Assembly (NCBI GenBank): GCA_964496975.1
Contig: CAZCBN010000045.1
Span: 1 to 24,197, forward strand
DNA length: 24,197 nucleotides
Source of the DNA: CAZCBN01 sp964496975
GTDB lineage: Bacteria > Planctomycetota > Phycisphaerae > Phycisphaerales > UBA1924
Direction: 5' to 3'
Shown here: positions 22,471 to 24,197 of the stretch, piece by piece
Layout: every line of letters starts with the position of its first letter
Position numbering within the stretch: the stretch's first letter is position 1
The notes under the pieces: generated by a model
Told to the model about the DNA's origin: nothing
The model's input: only the letters and a program-made list of their open reading frames with translations
Database searches by the model: none
Program-made: the position numbers and the translations under genes

Positions 22471-24197
22471 CTACTGCCTCTTCCCCTTCTCCTTCCGATC
22501 CCCCCGGTGGTCTCCCTTCCGCTTGTCCCGGCTCTTGCTCTTCATGCTCCGCCGCTGCTCGCCCGGCATCTTGAACCCCGCGCCCTTCCCGCCCTCAAAG
22601 CCCCCGCCGAGGTTCACGCCGCCCGCGCCGCCCGCCCCCGCCGCCGCGCCCTCAGGCCCGCCGGCGAACTTCAGGCCCCCGGTCTTCTTGATCTTCCCCG
22701 CCGCCCGGCCCTCCGGGTCGGCCACGTGCAGCTCCATCTGACGCTTGCTCAGGTCCACCGCCGCGATGATCACCCGCAGCGAGTCCCCCATGTTGAACGA
22801 CCGTCCGCTGTTCGCGTCGACAAGCCCGCCCGTCCGCGGGTCAATCCCCCACCGCGGCGGCTTGTCGCTCCGCGTCACGTCCCCCGGCAGGTCTTCCTTC
22901 TTGATGAGCCCGTCCGCCAAAAAGTGATCGATCTGCACAAACACGCCCCGCGGGCTCACCCCCGTCACCACCGCGGCAAACTCATCGCCGATGTGCTTCT
23001 CCGCCAGCAACTGCAGCACCAAAAACTGCCGCAGCTCCCGCTCCGCCCCCTCCGCGTTCTGCTCCGTCTTCGTGCACTGCTTGCCGATCCCCACCAGCAC
23101 GTGCTCCGGCGGGCAGTCGCGCTTGTGCTTCAGCTCGGTCCCGAGCGCCGCGATCGCCTCGTCCCCCCGCGGCCGGTCCGTCCCGTTCTTCGTCAGCCGC
23201 AGATACTCCGCGATCGCCCGGTGCGCCGTCAGGTCCGGGTAGCGGCGGATCGGGCTCGTGAAGTGGCTGTACGCCCCGCTCGCCAGCGCAAAGTGACCGA
23301 TCGGCGCCGGGCTGTACTCCGCCTTGCTCAGCGTCCGCAGCACCGCCATGTGCACCGCCCGGGCCGCGGGCGTCCCCCGCGTCGCGTCCAGCAGCGCCTG
23401 CATCTCCTCGCGGCTCGGGCTCTTGGGGATCTTGAACCCCGCCACGTTCGCCGCCTTCTGCAGGTGGTCCACGTTCCCCGGCACCGGCTCGGGGTGGATG
23501 CGCCGCAGCACCGGCACCCCCAGCTTCTCAAAGGTGCGCGCCACCACCTCGTTCGCCTCCACCATGAACATCTCGATCAGCGTGTGCGTGTACGCGTCGT
23601 CCTCCGGCTCCGCGTCCACCACGTGACCGTTCTCGTCGAACACCAGGTTCACGTCCTTCAGCTCAAGGCTGATCATCCCCTGCTCGCGACGCCGCGCCTG
23701 GATCAGCTTCGCGAGCCGGTTCATCTCGCGCATCACCGCGAGCAGCTCCTCCGAGTAGTTCGGCTCCGTCTTCGCGTGCTTCTTCGCCTCCTCAAGGTCG
23801 CCGTCGATCAGCGCCTGCGCCTCCAGGTACGTCGTCCGCTTGCGGCTCCTGATCAGCGTCTGCTGCAGCATCTCGCCCCGCACCCGCCCCCGCTCGTCGT
23901 ACCGGATCCACGCCGTCTTCGCGAACCGCGGCACGCCCTCCTGCAGCGAGCAGATCCCGTTCGACAGAATCTCCGGCAGCATCGGGATCACCAGCCGCGG
24001 CAGGTAGCAGCTGTTCCCCCGCTCGTACGCCTCCTCGTCCAGCGCGCTCCCGCTGGGGATGAAGTGCGCCACGTCCGCGATGTGCACCCCGAGCTCCCAC
24101 CCGCGGAAGCCCGCCTCCTTCTCGTCCAGCCGCCGGATGCTGATCGCGTCGTCGTAGTCCTTCGCGTCCGGCGGGTCGATCGTCGCGATGAACAGGT
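22471..24197 (-). CDS. rnr: RNase R-type 3'-5' exoribonuclease, 5' part beyond window edge
   Basis: Processive 3'-5' exoribonuclease (RNB family) that degrades structured RNA in the cytoplasm. The frame is open to the window end; the first visible residues LFIATIDPPDAKDYDDAISI contain the RNB catalytic Asp cluster, so the N-terminal cold-shock domains lie outside. RNB landmarks: GVHIADVAHF, ERGNSCYLPRLVIPMLPEILSNGICSL, LIEMFMVEANEVVA, and HFTSPIRRYPDLTAHRAI. An S1 domain follows (FAAVVTGVSPRGVFVQIDHFLADGLI ... GDSLRVIIAAVDLSKRQMEL). The tail is Gly-rich then strongly basic (MKSKSRDKRKGDHRGDRKEK), typical of RNase R RNA-binding C-termini. About 575 residues are visible. The gene starting at 22461 follows after 9 nt. 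Identity as RNase R rather than RNase II rests on the basic tail and the HFTSPIRRYPDL context. Confidence 0.95.
   Translation of the reverse strand, partial: LFIATIDPPDAKDYDDAISIRRLDEKEAGFRGWELGVHIADVAHFIPSGSALDEEAYERGNSCYLPRLVIPMLPEILSNGICSLQEGVPRFAKTAWIRYDERGRVRGEMLQQTLIRSRKRTTYLEAQALIDGDLEEAKKHAKTEPNYSEELLAVMREMNRLAKLIQARRREQGMISLELKDVNLVFDENGHVVDAEPEDDAYTHTLIEMFMVEANEVVARTFEKLGVPVLRRIHPEPVPGNVDHLQKAANVAGFKIPKSPSREEMQALLDATRGTPAARAVHMAVLRTLSKAEYSPAPIGHFALASGAYSHFTSPIRRYPDLTAHRAIAEYLRLTKNGTDRPRGDEAIAALGTELKHKRDCPPEHVLVGIGKQCTKTEQNAEGAERELRQFLVLQLLAEKHIGDEFAAVVTGVSPRGVFVQIDHFLADGLIKKEDLPGDVTRSDKPPRWGIDPRTGGLVDANSGRSFNMGDSLRVIIAAVDLSKRQMELHVADPEGRAAGKIKKTGGLKFAGGPEGAAAGAGGAGGVNLGGGFEGGKGAGFKMPGEQRRSMKSKSRDKRKGDHRGDRKEKGKRQ

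Overview
The window is very GC-rich bacterial chromosomal DNA that reads like a planctomycete, most likely a Phycisphaerae-type lineage. The support is indirect: two secreted proteins end in a V-P-A-P / hydrophobic / A-G-R-R-R-R tail of PEP-CTERM type; a membrane protein ends in a CxxCGYDIRG...RCPECG zinc ribbon of a kind I associate with these bacteria; and there is a GspD/GspE pair with long Ala/Pro/Gly-rich segments. No rRNA, tRNA, CRISPR array, transposase or phage gene was recognised. Taxonomy is inference.

Layout. 1-1926 (+): the 3' part of thiC (cut by the window edge), then a small DCC-family (DUF393) thiol protein. 2045-5924 (-): a same-strand run of bioY, a TRASH/YHS-like lipoprotein, an OsmC-like protein, a small membrane protein overlapping a GlpQ-like glycerophosphodiesterase by 4 nt, and an HPF/RaiA-like ribosome factor followed by a strong terminator. 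6062-8649: an unknown membrane protein (+), a BFD-like [2Fe-2S] protein (-), a SET-domain protein (+) and a HAD phosphatase (-). 8648-12929 (+): a large membrane protein with a spermidine-synthase-like C-terminus, aroC (chorismate synthase) and a zinc-ribbon membrane protein. 12979-14436 (-): a GNAT acetyltransferase and a PEP-CTERM-like protein with a terminator between them. 14980-19668 (-): gspE and gspD, with a 10-N assembly gap inside gspD. 19874-21887 (+): a BtuF-like cobalamin-binding protein and a second PEP-CTERM-like protein. 21841-24197 (-): an unknown protein and the 3' part of an RNase R-type exoribonuclease, cut by the window edge.

How the genes relate. Most are housekeeping or cell-envelope functions with no single shared pathway. 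Cofactor genes (thiamine ThiC, biotin BioY, corrinoid BtuF-like) are scattered. gspD-gspE form a tight pair for protein export. The two PEP-CTERM-like proteins are probably exported and processed by an exosortase encoded elsewhere.

The most interesting pattern is in the starts. Several genes have a clear Shine-Dalgarno sequence, whereas aroC, the BFD-like gene, the HAD gene and the GNAT gene lack one and instead carry TANNNT 5-7 nt before the start codon, the arrangement expected of leaderless transcripts. I found no convincing new multi-gene system; most of the window is ordinary.
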